Below, in pieces: positions 1-12,279 of a DNA stretch of 64,000 bases (position 1 is the first letter of the stretch; the number at the start of each line of letters is the position of its first letter). Made by a program: the position numbers and the translations under genes. Location: assembly GCF_963576675.1 (NCBI RefSeq), contig NC_088918.1:67357001-67421000 (forward strand), read 5' to 3'. This DNA comes from Euphorbia lathyris (Eukaryota; Streptophyta; Magnoliopsida; Malpighiales; Euphorbiaceae). The notes under the pieces were generated by a model. That model ran no database searches. It had not been told where the DNA came from and was given only the letters and a program-made list of their open reading frames with translations.

Positions 1-480
1 TACTTTCAGTGCTATTTAACAGAACCATCAACCCTTCCACACAGATAAGGAAGAGATAAGGGGACAGGGGTCTCCTTGTCTCAGTCCCCGCTTCGGGATG
101 ACAGGGCCAACCAGCCTGTCGTTTATTTTGACCATATATTCAACAGAATTCACACACATAATTAATCTGTCATCAAAACCCATTTTAAGCATCATAGCCT
201 GAATATAATTCCAGTCTACCCTATCATAGGTCTTGCTCATATCAACTTTCAGAACCACATTATCCTTTTTCTTAGCATAGTTACTAGTAATGCTATGTAT
301 CATTTCAAAAGCAATTAACACATTAATATGAATAAACCGACCTTTAACAAATGCAGATTGGACATCAGAGATTAAGGATGGAAGAACATGCTTTAACCGA
401 CGTTAGCCAGGATCTTGTAAATAACATTACAAAGTGCAATTCACCTTAATTGAGTCATATCAACAGGTTAAGGAAATAAT
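1..480 (-). pseudogene. LINE reverse transcriptase fragment (cut by window edge)
   Basis: Read on the minus strand this encodes part of a plant L1-type non-LTR reverse transcriptase. Recognisable pieces are SAFVKGRFIHINVLIAFEM, then VVLKVDMSKTYDRVDW (the block around the first catalytic Asp), then RGLRQGDP near position 75. The frame breaks at least twice: near 400-410, where a stop interrupts the block before LKHVLPSLISDVQSAF, and near 75-80, after RQGDP, where the expected SPYLF continues in another frame. The YADD catalytic box would lie beyond the left edge of the window. It is a dead copy. The RT family assignment is firm; the upstream limit near 480 is approximate. Confidence 0.8.
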
Positions 481-781
481 GGTGTTGTTTAGCCCAGGAG
501 GTAACATACCTAGTTGAAGCCATGAGGTCCCAGCACTGAAGATATCATCTAGTATAAATTGTTCATCCAAAAAAAAGTAGTATAAGTTAAAATTTCAGTG
601 ACGTGGCGTTACTAGGATCACAAAAAGGGCTGAACTTATAATTGTTTGTGGATAACGGACCTTGAAAATAAATAACTATAAAATAATACAGCAATACGAA
701 GAAGATTTGTTTCAAAAAAAATTAAGCAGCCATTTCTGGTTTCCCTCTTGTTTTCTATTTTATACTCTTCTTCAAAATAAA
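481..781. other. Flank upstream of the ABC transporter gene
   Basis: This stretch holds no open frame of note. It presumably contains the promoter and 5' leader of the downstream gene. A TATA-like CTATAAAATAA at about 676-686 lies roughly 100 bases before the ATG at 782, a plausible but unproven core promoter. Confidence 0.3.
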
Positions 782-3700
782 ATGTTACTATTACAAGCAC
801 AAGCTTATGGAGTTTTCCCCGTCTCTTATGCCTCTGGTTACTCTCTTAATGCTGCTGAATTTCATTCAAATCGTAGTGGTATTAGGGGTTTTGGTGTCAG
901 ATTTCCTTTCATTATCATGTCATCTCCGGCTCGAAGGAGGAGAAATCCATGGAAATCAGCCGCCACTTCCTCTTCCGTCTCGTCTCCGCCACCTCTGTCT
1001 CCGCCGGACAAGGTTTGGAAGTTTTCCTTCCTCAATTTCAGGTGTTTGGTGAATTTTTTTTTTATATTATTGTAAATGAGAGTGAGAAATTGCTTAGGAT
1101 AAGGCTGGTGATGGCCAAAGGAAGTCGCCGGAGATGCAAACTCTGTTGAGAAGGTTCTGGAAAGTTGCGGCTCCGTATTGGTTCTCTGATGATAAGGTGC
1201 AAGCCAGATTGCAGCTGGTAGCTGTCTTTGCTCTTACTTTAGCTACCACCGGAATCAGCGTCGGTTTCAACTTCCTTGGCCGGGATTTCTACAATGCCCT
1301 TGCTAGTAATCCCTAATTTTAATGCTAATTCATGCTGTTGAAGGAAAAATATAAGTCATGAAATCATGAAGTTTTTTCAATTCTTAATGCTAGACAAGGA
1401 CCAGGAACAGTTCACCAAGCAACTACTATACTACCTTGGAGGCTTTGCTGGAGGAATTCCGGTGAGCTCTCAAAATATTGCTTCCTGCACTTACTTAGGT
1501 ATTACTCTGCTAGTCTTTTCGCGTGTTTAACCACGTTTGTACTATATATCTTTTCATGTTTTGAGTTACTCTTCCTAGCTGTGTTAAAGACATTGTTTCC
1601 TTAATGCCTTTTTCCTGCTTTTCTTTATCATTTTTTTGTAGTTCTTTGTGCTAAGAGATTATGCCAGAGATGTTCTTGCCTTACGCTGGAGGTCTTGGAT
1701 GACAAAATACTATATGGAACGTTATTTGAGTAATCAAGCATTTTACAAAATTCAATCCCAGTCTATCATTGATAATCCGGATCAGCGGATTGTTGATGAC
1801 CTAAGCTCCTTCACCGGGACAGCCCTTTCTTTCTCATTGGCACTTCTCAATGCTGCTGTGGACTTGATATCATTTAGCAACATTTTGTATGGGATTTATC
1901 CCCCACTCTTTGGCGTTCTCCTTCTATATTCTGTTGGAGGCACTGTAATTAGTGTTTATCTTGGAAAGGTGATTTCTTCTATATGTAGCTAGTGTTATTT
2001 CCTTCACCTGATTAATTATTGCTGTAAAAGACGGATAGTAATATGACTGAAGTAAAGGTTTTTACTTTCCATTGAAGGGCTTGGTGAATTTGAATTTCTT
2101 ACAAGAGAAGAAAGAAGCAGATTTCCGCTATGGGCTTGTACGTGTTCGAGAAAATGCTGAATCAATTGCTTTCTATGGTGGTGAAGAAAATGAAATACAA
2201 CTTCTGCTACAGCGCTTTAGAAGTGCTTTTGGAAACTTAACGGTGGGCGATTTTTAATCTGACATTCTTTTACTAGTGCCTTTCCTTCTTGTTTTGATCT
2301 CATTTAGTCAAAACTTTAAACTGACTTTCTTTTTATTTCTGAATTTGGGGAGTTTCAAAGTTGAGTATTGTCTGAGGCATTTATCATAATATGCTTCTGG
2401 AAGAACTAAATCTCCCCAGGACCCCAGTAGGCCTTTTGGATATACATAGTAAATATAAGTGATCTTGACCACCTCTACCAAAAGTCTATTCTCTTCCAGA
2501 GACTCCATTTTGTTCATTGGGATTGATACAAGTGGTTTGATGTAAACTCTCATGATAATTAAGATAATAATGAAAAACACCTTCCATAATATTATGGTTT
2601 TAGCATCAAACTGGTACAAACTATTTTTGAAACAATTTTAAAGAAACTAAAACCTTCATTCTTTTACCTAGAGAACCCAAATTGGCATTGCTTACATAAA
2701 TTAGGTTACAACCATTGTAAAAAGAAAAAGATGGTGTTCTTTTGGCATGGAAACAATAGTGCACTAATTGAACAAATTCAAGGTTCTAGGATTATGATTT
2801 TCTTCCATCAAATAGGAGCCAATTATTTTCCCTATGTTCAACTCATGAAAATGATAAGAGGGAAAAATATGTCTTTAAAATTAATCTCTTTTATGAGGCT
2901 ACTAACTGTAACTTCTAAGGGATTATTGAGAGCTAGGAATGTGAAGAACAAAGGTAAGGCTTATTGAAGGAGTACAATCATTTGAACCTTTTCTAACCAT
3001 AGTATTACAGAGACCCATTTGTCATACGTACCTTGTCTTATCCTGAGCAAAGAAAGTAAAGAAAACGACTGGAGGAGCCAGTCTTAGAGATTAGAACCCA
3101 AAGAGTTGGCAGAATAGATTATACTTGTGTTGGCTTATTATAAAGAAGCCACGATTAAGTGAGAATTAATCAGATAGAGAAATTGTTTCAGGGTTTCATT
3201 TACTCACTAGAAAAGCTTCTAGCATTTTCAATTTCCCTACTGCTTGTGTTTATAGAGTCCTAGAGAAATTAGATTTTGAGCTGAGCATGCCCATATGCTG
3301 ACCATCTTGACCCTAGTTAGAAAACCATGAGGCTTCCAGCAATTACTCTCTTATGCCTAGGCTTTGCTCATTCTCACATTTCAGTAAAAAAAGCGTAGAA
3401 GGCACAGGCTGCTGCAGTCAGACTCCAGGTGTAATCTCTCCTTAATCAGTATCAATAATAGCAATGTGTTTGATATGGAACATGAGAAAAAGAAGATAGA
3501 AATAGGATAGAAAATTGTCTTTCTCAGTTTTACCTATATATTCAAGACCTCCAAAATAAGAATTTACATAGGAATAACATGCTACAAAATAAGCTATAAA
3601 ATGGAAGCTAATAGTACTTCCCCAACTTAACATAAGTACATGAAATTAACTTCTTCAAATCGCATTGTGATATCTATCAACATCTCATTACCACATCTGT

Positions 3701-6700
3701 AAATATCCGGTTAGGGCATCTGTGAACACTTAACATTCCTAAAATAAGCACAAACCGTCCTTGCTTACTAGCTGCAATAAAAGGTGATACGAGGATGCTG
3801 TAGTAGCATGGCCTAATTATTTTTTTGAACAGTAAAATGGTGTATTTTTTTAGTCCAGCAGCTATGATTCTAAGCCTCGTAACGTAACCAAGCCTACACC
3901 ACAAGAATACTTTGCAGGCCAAATTTACTACATAAGTGACCATTTTAATCTTCTTTGCTGAAATCCTTTGGCCACAGCCATGTAGTTCAAATGTCTGTGT
4001 TCTTTTAGTGTCATGGAGTTGTTTCTGCAATTGAAATAGATTAAGATGGTAAATTATAGTACCTCATTAATTGGTGTCAGAGTTGTTAAAAGGGCTTGAG
4101 GTGCTTGCCTTATGATATGCGACCTTAGGCGAGGTTAGAACATCTAATTAATGATTTGGTTTTGGAAACCAAAATTTTAGTTTCCAAAACAAATTAAACA
4201 TATTTAAGGGAAGAGGAGGAATAAGAAGTCAACAAAATTTAAGAAGATTAATTAGGAATGAAAAAGAGAGATTTGTCTCTTAAAAAAGGAAGAGAATGCA
4301 CAGAGCCAGCTTCATAAGAACTAAAAAATACAAGGAAAGAAAACAAACAAATCGCTTTATAAGCAAAAAGATTACTTGTATGAGTCTGTGTTTGTTCTGT
4401 GAAACTTCAATAGTGATTTTATATATGTTTAAAGCCTAGGATGGTGCCTAGCACTTTTAACAACACTGTTTCATGTAAAGGTTGCAACTTGTTAGATACC
4501 ATGTAATCTGAAAGACTACATGAATATATTCAACTTAACAGGAATACACACACACATATACATGTAAGATATTCCTAAAATAACTCCTTAAATCAAGGAA
4601 ACATAGCGGCCCTACTTAAACCACCCTATAGCTGTCTTATAGCAGCCTATAGTTGCTAAGCATGCTCACATTTATTACACTCCCTCTCAAGTTGGAGTAT
4701 AGATACTAATCATGCCAACATGCTATAGCTATAGGTAACAACTTGCATGTCTCCTCCAATGGTAGTTCCTCTCTGCTAATGACTGACTGTTTTGTTGGAA
4801 CTGGACAGTGGAGGCAGAAACTCAAAACATAGCTCTATGCTCAAACATAGTCTCAAAACGTTATCACTCAAAGAAACTCAAGGCTCATTATGTATAAAAT
4901 GTAATATGGGAAACGGAACCCAGAAGAACAAATGGGGTAGGCAGATAGGGGATGGAGAGATGACAACAGAACAATCCTTGTCGGAAACGGAAAAATAGAC
5001 CCAGTTGAAACATCGAGCAAGAGGTTGCCGACAATATCTGCACAAAGATGGAAATTCACTAGAAAATTGTACAGGTAGGCGGGTAGGCGGAGAGAGGCGA
5101 CGATGGAACAACAAACCTCTTCGGAAATGGAGAAGCAAAACCTAGTTGAAGCAAGTGTCAGCAGCATCAATCACAAAGGAGATTCACCGGAAACTAACCG
5201 GAAAGACAAAGAGAGAAGAAAGGCCATGCTGATGAAGTTGACATTGTTGAAAACAAAACTGCCATGCAGAGGCTCGTGGATGGAATTTCGTCAAGAGCGG
5301 CAGTGCGTGAGATTCACGTGTTGAGATATTAGCTGTCAGAATCTGCAGATTGGACAGTCAGCATCAGGAGAGGCTTGTGGGAGGGGCGGTGAGACTAAGG
5401 CATCGTTTGGTTTATATGATGTTTGCCGTTACGGTTTCCTGTTGGAAAAAACTGCTTTTTCAAAAAGCGGAGATTCCTGCTTTTGTAAAAAGCTACTTTT
5501 CAGATTCCTAACCAAACACCTAAAATTCTCCCTTTTAAGGTGAAAAGTAGTTAAACAAACACCCCATAAATGAGGTGAAGAAAAATGTCACCCAAGGACC
5601 AGCTTCTACATGACAGAAGAAACCTCTGGGAAACTCAACCCTGAAACCAGAAATGGAATAGAAGCCAAGATAGGCTCTAATACCATGTAAATACAGAGAA
5701 ATACATAGGACACTGTCAAGGAACCAATTGAACCAAAAGCTTAAGCTAGAACGGTAATGGAAATGGACACAAAACACGGAAACTCTTGTGACAAAAGTTT
5801 CCGCGCAACATAGCAACAGAAAACTGGCCCTTAGAGTTAAGAGACCAGGAAAGAATGTAAGGAGAGCTAGGCTCAAGATACTCTTTATAATATGGGGCTA
5901 TTTTTCTAACAAAGTGATGAGGCCAAGGAGAATCCAAGAAATCCAGAAAGTTTAAAGCCGCCTTAACTCTAATGTCAGGCAAGTTAGGGCAGGGGGGATA
6001 TTCAGAGTATCCTTAGCCAATGCCAGGTTTAGAAAAAAATGGATGGTGGATGAATATGAATTGTTTAATATGATTCAAAATACCTTAGACCCTACCATTG
6101 ATGATATTGTGACTCACTGTGACACTGTCAAGGAACTATGGGAATATCTGTAGTCTATGTATGCTAGTAAAACAGGACTTGTCTCATGTTCATAACATTC
6201 TGTTAAAGGTTTATCATCCTGAACAAAAGCATCATACTCTATGCCAGTATTACAATGACTCTAAACAAGCCTTTGAAGAGAAACGAACTAGATTTCCTGT
6301 TATGGAATATATTTAACTTAACAGGAATACACATATATATACAAGACATTCCTAAAATCACTCCTTAAATGAAGGAACATAGCAGCCCTACAAACCACCC
6401 TATAGTGGTCTAGCAACCTATAGTTGCTAAACATGCTTACATTTATTACACAACTCAACTTAGCCTCAAACCACTAACAGGGCGTAGTTCAATTGGTACA
6501 CCTGGTGCAAATACTAGTAGAAGGTCTTGCAAAATCTCTTCTCATCCAAACAAAAGGAAAAACTTAGCGTCAATTCATTTTATTTGGAGTAAACATATAA
6601 AATTTCCCTAAGAATAAGAATTACATTTAGGTCGCTCTCTCTCTCTCTCTCTAATCTTCACAATTAGGGCTGAAACTTATCGTAAGTGAATATGGGGACA

Positions 6701-9700
6701 ATGCTGCATCAAAAAGTCCTAGCAGTAATAATTTGAATTAATGATGCGTCAATTATTTTAATAATTTGTTTTCTGTGCTCAACATGCAGTTAACTGTATA
6801 TAGTGTATACTATGTTGCCTGACCTTTATTTGCTTAATTCTCAGGATCTGTTGATATCTTCTAGAAATCTAGAGTTCTTCACCAGTGGCTACCGGTACTT
6901 AATTCAAGTGCTTCCTGCTGCTGTAGTTGCTCCTATGTATTTCTCAGGAAAAATTGAGTTTGGTGTCATTAATCAGTCACTATCTGCTTTTAATCATATC
7001 CTCGGGGATTTTTCTCTCATTGTTTACCAGTTTCAGTCTATCAGTGCTTTTTCAGCAGTCATTGATCGATTAGGTACTTACTTATTCCCTTTCTCTTTCT
7101 GGCTTATTTGCAGTATTTGGAGTAAAGTAAAGTTTGATCCAGTTACTCTACGGAATTCGATATTAATAGAAACACAAAAATACGCACTACAAAGTGGATA
7201 TAAACTCAAGTTTATTGATATTTCTTTGTCTATTTAAAAGAGACAAAGTAGCATGAACTCCTACATATATCGGTAGAAAAAAGGAAACAATAATACTGAA
7301 CTGAAACTTGCCGAACTCCCCCAAGAACCCACTGATTCCCTCTCGCTCCCCAGAGCAGAGCCAATTCCAAAAGCATAACAGAAAACACTATACCAATACC
7401 CTTAACCACCCTCCTAAAATATCATTCCCTTATTCCTTCCTTGCCCTTACAGGTCACTACCCTGACTGCTAGCTTGAAATAACCAACTTGCTATTGCCTT
7501 TTGTTGACTCCCTGACCTTTTGGTCCTTTCTTCTAGTATAGATTTTCCAAACCCTCGGGGAACTACTCCATTAATTGGCCCTCATCTGCCTATTCTCTAT
7601 CATACATCAACACTGGAAAGATAACAAGAGATCGTAAATGACTAAATGGTTAAGTAATAAAGTTTTTTTAAAAAATTTACCATGAGAACTTCATGATTTT
7701 GGCAAATGCTTTGTCTGGAAGAAAAGAGTCCCAACTATAACTGTTGTGGTAAAAATGCAGCTTCTGAATTATTTTTGTTTTTGGTAGGTGTTCTTTATTT
7801 GTTCTCTTTGCTGTCTTTTGTCAGTTAAATAGTTTATTTGTTACTTTTTGCATGTGCCCCTATTATTTTATTTTATTTTTATATAAGTTAACTTGTAAAG
7901 GGCGAGCCTTGGCGCAACGGTAAACGTTGTTGTCGTGTGACCAAGAGGTCACGGGTTCGAGTCTTAGGAGCGGCCTCTTGCCAAATAAATTGGCAGGGGA
8001 AGGCTTGCCCCCAATACACCCGTGTGGTGGGACCCCTCCCCGGACCCTCGCTCAGCGGGGACGCGTAGTGCGACCGGGCCGCCCTTTTTTTTTTTTTAAC
8101 TTGTAGAGGGCGAGCCTTGGCGCAACGGTAAACGTTGTTGTGGTGTAACCAAGAGGTCACGGGTTCGAGTCTTAGGAGCGGCCTCTTGCCAAATAAATTG
8201 GCAGGGGAAGGCTTGCTCCAAGTACACCCTTGTGGTGGGACCCCTCCCCGGACCCTCGCTCAGCGGGAACGCGTAGTGCGACCGGGCCGCCCTTTAAACA
8301 TTGTTTTTCTAACATAGGGACTCTTCATTTCTTCCTTGAAATACAGAAACTAGACAAACAGAGGTGCAATGAATTTGTGTGTTTGTTCCATGTGCAGGGG
8401 AATTTGATGACATTTTGGATAGCAGCAATTCAAATCAACTCTCTGACTTCTCAGAAGAGATTACTCTTTCATATGATGTCAATTCAAATGTATTGGACTC
8501 TAATGGATCTATGCCAATTGAAAAGTGTCAAAAGTTACTGGATATAGATAATCTGACTCTAAACACTCCAACTACTAAATCTACATTAATTAGGGACTTG
8601 TCAATGGTGATCAACAAGAAAGATCATTTGCTGGTTAGTGAATCATTTTATATTTCAGGTTTGTTCAGTTAACCTGGTGAGCTCGTAATTTATGCAAGTT
8701 CTGAAAATGTGTTCTTATTATGTCATAAAAGGTAATGGGACCTAGTGGCAGTGGTAAAACTTCTTTGCTAAGAGCCCTGGCTGGTCTTTGGAGGACTGGA
8801 AGAGGAAAAATCACTTTCTATATTGATGAGTATGATCCTATGTCACCTACTTCAGAAGTGTCTGGTAGTGAAGAAAATACTTCCCGTGACAATTCTGGGG
8901 AACTTGAAGAGCCAATTAATAGAAATTCTAGAGGCATATTTTTTCTTCCACAAAGACCGTATATGGTTTTAGGAACGCTACGTCAACAATTGCTTTACCC
9001 TACCTGGGTTGATGATGTCATTCCGGAGGCAGCTGCTACCAAACTAACTTGTATGTTTTCCAAAATATTATTATTATTATTATTAGATTGTTAATTACTT
9101 GTAGTAGTTGTCTGAAGGTATGCTAATATGTAACTGCCTGGAAGTGCTTAAATTCATTATACGTGCCTGAGTGATTACTGATTACATAAACTTCGTGTGA
9201 CGATAATGCTAGGAAGAAAGAATTTGCTTCTTTTATTGCATCACCAACTAAGACTTTTTTGGGGGTTCTTTTTTAAATAACTTTACAAAAATAAGGGTTG
9301 ATATATAAAAAATTTAAATATAATGCCCTAATACAAATAATTAACTAAACCAGCCCGCACCCACCCTTTTATTTGCAAAAAAATAAATAAAAAAATAAAA
9401 GCTAATCAGTATTAAATGTTTGTAGATGAAGATCATGAAATGTCTTAGAATAGTCTTTAGACCTGGTAGTTTAAATAGTTTGAAGTATTAAATGTTTCTT
9501 TTTGATGAATTAATGACTTATTAGTTACTATGAATGTTATTTTGTGGTTTTATAATGACTTTATGAATGTGATTTGTGGTTTATATATTTATATATATAT
9601 AAAATTTTGCGTATGCCCGCCATACCCGTATCTCATATTTATTTGTTAAAATTATGTTCGCTGTACTCGTATGCGTACCCATATAGGTGTTCATAGTGTG

Positions 9701-12279
9701 GAAGAGATAGAACAAACAATTTTGTAAAATCACATCGTCAAAATGTTTTCGCACTTGAAAACTAGTGGGTCTAAACCAGTTGGTAGTAAGAAGGGATGCC
9801 CACAAGTATTACGCTTGCAAAGTCTATAATCCTATATGTGAATTCATTTAATAATCCTACAATCTAAATCCATCTCAAAATATAGAACTTATCTGTTGCT
9901 ATCTGTAACCTGTCTTAAATCTGAATCAAAATACCTGTACCCACCCAAATTCATTTAAATTTAAAGCATTTATCGATCAATTTATTTTGCATATTAATCG
10001 GCAATGATATTATTACTACTTCCATAATTATGTTAGTACATTTGTTCATTTTGTATAAGATTCAAAAAGTTAATTTTAATGTCTAAAATCAATTACTTGA
10101 TGTGAATTTATATAGATGAGCTGGGGTAATGCTAGGCAGTGTGTTTAACCTAGACCCCATTCAAATCAAAATGTGTATATATTTCTAATCTCTGACATCT
10201 CGAACCCATTTATCTTTATCCAAATCTTACATAAATTGAACCGACGGCAACTACCCATTTACTGTCCCTAATAGTGAGCGAAAAAAAGGGGTTCCTTCCT
10301 TTGTAAAAAGGTCCTTGAGTCGCGATCTCATAAAAGAGTATTTGATAAACTAAAGCATGTGGCATAAAGAAACCTCTTCAGTTTACTTACAAAGTAGTAA
10401 AGGGATTAGCATATTTGTACTTGATTAAAGTGTTGCACCAACCAATTAAGTTAAGGAAAAGGTTGCTTTATAGTTTATAGCCAATTCCAACTAGATAAAA
10501 ATGAGGATAAGTTGTGTATCTTTTTTATGCTAACTTATAACTAACTTGCCCTCTTCTTTTGAAACATTCCTACCATCATGCAGCCTTGCAAACATAATAT
10601 TTAAATTATAATGCTGTATGCCTTTGATTTTCCTTCAACGGGATTTGTTTCTAAGCAGACTAAATACAGTTGTGTCTGTTTTTTGCAACTTGTAGACAAC
10701 AGACAGCTGGATCAGGATAAATTACTTATTTTAATCTCAACCATTTTCACTTGTACTTCTACTTTTTGTTTGATGGGATACTTCTTCTACTTGTTTTTAT
10801 CTTATGGCGAGGATATGCATTTTTCCATCTTTCACGTGTGTTGTTTTCTTTTGATTGAGATTTCTTCCTCATATGTGCTGGTTTTGTTATCAAGTAGTCA
10901 GAGGACGGTGTAAAATAACAAGAAATTGGGACAAATGAACAATGAATATTTGCTGAAGAAATTTTTACATTTGCCAAATAAATTGGTAGGGGAAGGCTTG
11001 CTCCCAGTACACCCTTGTGGTGGGACCCCTCCCCGGACCCTCGCTCAGCGGGGACGCGTAGTGCACCGGGCCGCCCTTTATAGCTCACCAGATTCTTCCT
11101 TCTTGGCATTCTTGGTGATATAAGTTTTAAGTACGATGGCAGTTATTGAAAATGTATCTCATTGCTGAATAAGAGAAGGGATAATCAGAGTGCTTTACGG
11201 GATCTTAGAACAAATTAGGTAAAAGACATGATATGGAAGGGAATCAAATAAAAAGTGTCTCCACCAGGCAACGTTTAGGTCATGAGACAGTCTCTCTGGT
11301 TTCAACATTCCTAACAATTTACTCCAAGTGGATTGATTTAGAGCATTGTATATTTCACAAATTTTGTTGGCTCCAAGTGTTCAAATGTATTGTTCAGTAT
11401 GACTTGATGACTCGATTTTTAATACCCTCTCTGACAGTTAAATATAAATGAGTTGATCATTCTTCTAGAGCATGTTGCATTCCTTGGCCCGATACGTTGT
11501 TCTTCATTTCTATCATTGTTATATCTACTTTAGCATTCATCATCCATTGATCTTTGCACATGATACACTGTAACTCCATTGCTGAAATTGAATGCATGGT
11601 TTTTTAACTTACATTTTACTGGAGCTAATAAGTCTGTATAACAGGTTCAGCGTCATTTCTGATGGGGAAACCAGAGTCAAAAAGTGTGGGAGGAAAGCCC
11701 AGTAAGCCCACAACAGATGATCTAATACAGGTTCTAGATAGAGTTCGTCTTAGCTATATAATGACACGTCTCGGCAGTCTGGATTCAATATGCGAGTGGT
11801 CCAGCGTTCTTTCCCTTGGCGAGCAGCAACGCCTCGCATTTGCACGTTTATTGCTGTCAAGACCAAAGCTGGTTCTGTTAGATGAATCTACTAGTGCTTT
11901 AGATGAAGCTAATGAGGTATATTTCCGGATCCAAATCCATCTTCATCTATTTACTATAATCGAATTGCAAGACCTTCTCAGTAGTTAACAAGACTTTTCC
12001 ATTGCTTCGGAGATATTATAATGAGTGTATTTCGAATTAATCAGGCATCCGAGAAAAGAATCTTTAATATTGGGTTTTCATGTACTGCAGGAACATCTCT
12101 ACCAGCAAATTGAAGCAGCAGGCATAACTTATGTTAGTATCGGCCATAGGCGAACTCTATATAAATATCACAACACGATCTTAAATATATCCACAGCAGA
12201 TACATGCAACGAGGAACGAAATTGGAAAATTGAGTCCATAAACCCAGGAGCCAAATATGCCCAAGCTAGCAAAGAGTAA
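782..12279 (+). CDS. ABCD2: ABC transporter subfamily D, chloroplast ABCD2-like (half-size)
   Basis: Ten exons: 782-1012, 1098-1305, 1394-1461, 1642-1968, 2078-2242, 6845-7073, 8398-8633, 8732-9050, 11645-11916, 12091-12279. All introns are GT-AG and phases agree, giving 747 residues, slightly longer than the roughly 700 usual for plant ABCD2. The Ser/Arg/Pro-rich first 75 residues fit a plastid transit peptide. The membrane domain (ABC_membrane_2 type) starts near residue 90 and carries the EAA-like NPDQR at 214-218. The nucleotide-binding domain has Walker A GPSGSGKT (491-498), Q-loop region FLPQRPYMV, signature LSLGEQQR (650-657), Walker B LVLLDE (670-675) and H-loop SIGHR. An acidic, Ser-rich insert follows Walker A. 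By family it is a half transporter that must dimerise; the plastid substrate is not known from sequence. Introns 5 (4.6 kb) and 8 (2.6 kb) are enlarged by mobile DNA. Confidence 0.9.
2243..4501. other. Left half of ABCD2 intron 5
   Basis: About 2.3 kb of intron without a convincing gene. The stretch 2731-2967 has faint resemblance to a LINE connecting segment (IMIFFHQIGANY), too weak to call. No intact repeat borders were recognised before the LTR-like block starting at 4502. The eight bases just before it (AGATACCA) look like a reversed copia primer-binding site. Confidence 0.4.
4502..4679 (-). repeat. LTR of a decayed copia-type element, reverse orientation
   Basis: On the minus strand this 178-base block starts TGTAATAA and ends ATTACA, as LTRs do. 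It is followed by TGGTATCTAAC, close to the initiator-Met tRNA binding site of plant copia elements, and preceded by the purine tract CAACTTGAGAGGGAG, a typical polypurine tract. A second, truncated copy lies at 6303-6450. Having a primer-binding site on one side and a polypurine tract on the other is unusual and is discussed in the findings. Confidence 0.55.
4680..6017. other. Decayed internal sequence of a retroelement in intron 5
   Basis: Located between two LTR-like repeats. It begins with the reversed polypurine tract and CTCAAGTTGGAGTATAG, a phrase common at the 3' end of plant copia elements read backwards. There is no intact coding sequence. A small MITE-like insert occupies about 5398-5570. 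The minus-strand frame at 5746-5982 (WSLNSKGQFSV region) faintly recalls a LINE tail but is not assignable. Confidence 0.4.
5398..5570. repeat. MITE-like insert, 'tgtttggtt' family
   Basis: The left end reads GGCATCGTTTGGTTTATATG and the right end AAAGTAGTTAAACAAACACC, an imperfect inverted pair, with AAAAAGCGGAGATTCCTGC in the middle. The same words recur at 22590-22800, 34745-35060, 39808-39985 and 56300-56430, so this is a dispersed small repeat, probably a non-autonomous DNA transposon. No clean target duplication was seen. Confidence 0.5.
6018..6302 (+). pseudogene. copia Gag fragment in ABCD2 intron 5
   Basis: The translation contains MIQNTLDPTIDDIV, then TVKELWEYL, then, in a shifted frame, LSHVHNILLKVYHPEQ and LCQYYNDSKQAFEE. 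This order matches the conserved core of plant copia Gag (UBN2/retrotran_gag type: a TAKELWDYL-like helix followed by the LTxYFxxFKxxYEEL helix). It has an in-frame TAG directly after WEYL and at least one frameshift. It is only a remnant and lies against the truncated LTR at 6303, in the opposite orientation to that implied by the LTRs, so the locus is rearranged. Confidence 0.6.
6303..6450 (-). repeat. Truncated second LTR copy in ABCD2 intron 5
   Basis: Bases 6304-6450 align with 4522-4679: both have AACTTAACAGGAATACACA, the phrase ATTCCTAAAAT, CCACCCTATAG and CTATAGTTGCTAA, ending ATTTATTACA. The first 20 or so bases of the other copy (TGTAATCTGAAAG) are missing here. By eye identity is roughly 80 percent, so the pair is old. 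Confidence 0.55.
7900..8096 (+). mobile_element. Au-type SINE, copy 1 (ABCD2 intron 6)
   Basis: Starts GGGCGAGCCTTGGCGCAACG, the hallmark tRNA-like head of plant Au SINEs. The B box is GGTTCGAGTC, the middle GGGACCCCTCCCCGGACCC, and the end CCGGGCCGCCC followed by a T run. Plausible target duplication: TAACTTGTAAA (7889-7899) and TAACTTGTAGA (8097-8107). It is full length and in the same direction as the gene. Confidence 0.9.
8108..8295 (+). mobile_element. Au-type SINE, copy 2, tandem with copy 1
   Basis: Again GGGCGAGCCTTGGCGCAACG through CCGGGCCGCCCTTT. It differs from copy 1 at a handful of sites (GTTGTGGTGTAACC against GTTGTCGTGTGACC; CTCCAAGTACACCCTTG against CCCCAATACACCCGTG). Only the TAACTTGTAGA between the copies separates them. 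It ends about 100 bases before exon 7 of the ABC transporter. Confidence 0.9.
9051..10970. other. ABCD2 intron 8, left part
   Basis: AT-rich intron of about 1.9 kb between exon 8 and the truncated SINE. It holds an ATT run near 9069 and no coding sequence or repeat with clear ends that I recognised. Confidence 0.4.
10971..11080 (+). mobile_element. 5'-truncated Au SINE (ABCD2 intron 8)
   Basis: Only the 3' half of an Au SINE: TGCCAAATAAATTGGTAGG through GGGACCCCTCCCCGGACCC to CCGGGCCGCCCTTTA. The tRNA-like head with A and B boxes is absent, so it cannot be transcribed from its own promoter. It is very close in sequence to the two full copies in intron 6. Confidence 0.85.

Noticed and set aside
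2731..2967. Frame with IMIFFHQIGANY, LINE-like
   Set aside because: Too short and too weak; no neighbouring LINE blocks.
3677..4030. Minus-strand open frame of 117 codons in ABCD2 intron 5
   Set aside because: No recognisable motif, lies inside an intron, composition like surrounding DNA.
5535..5982. Two minus-strand frames (one with WSLNSKGQFSV) suggesting a LINE tail
   Set aside because: A single short phrase does not establish a family; left as unassigned retroelement debris.
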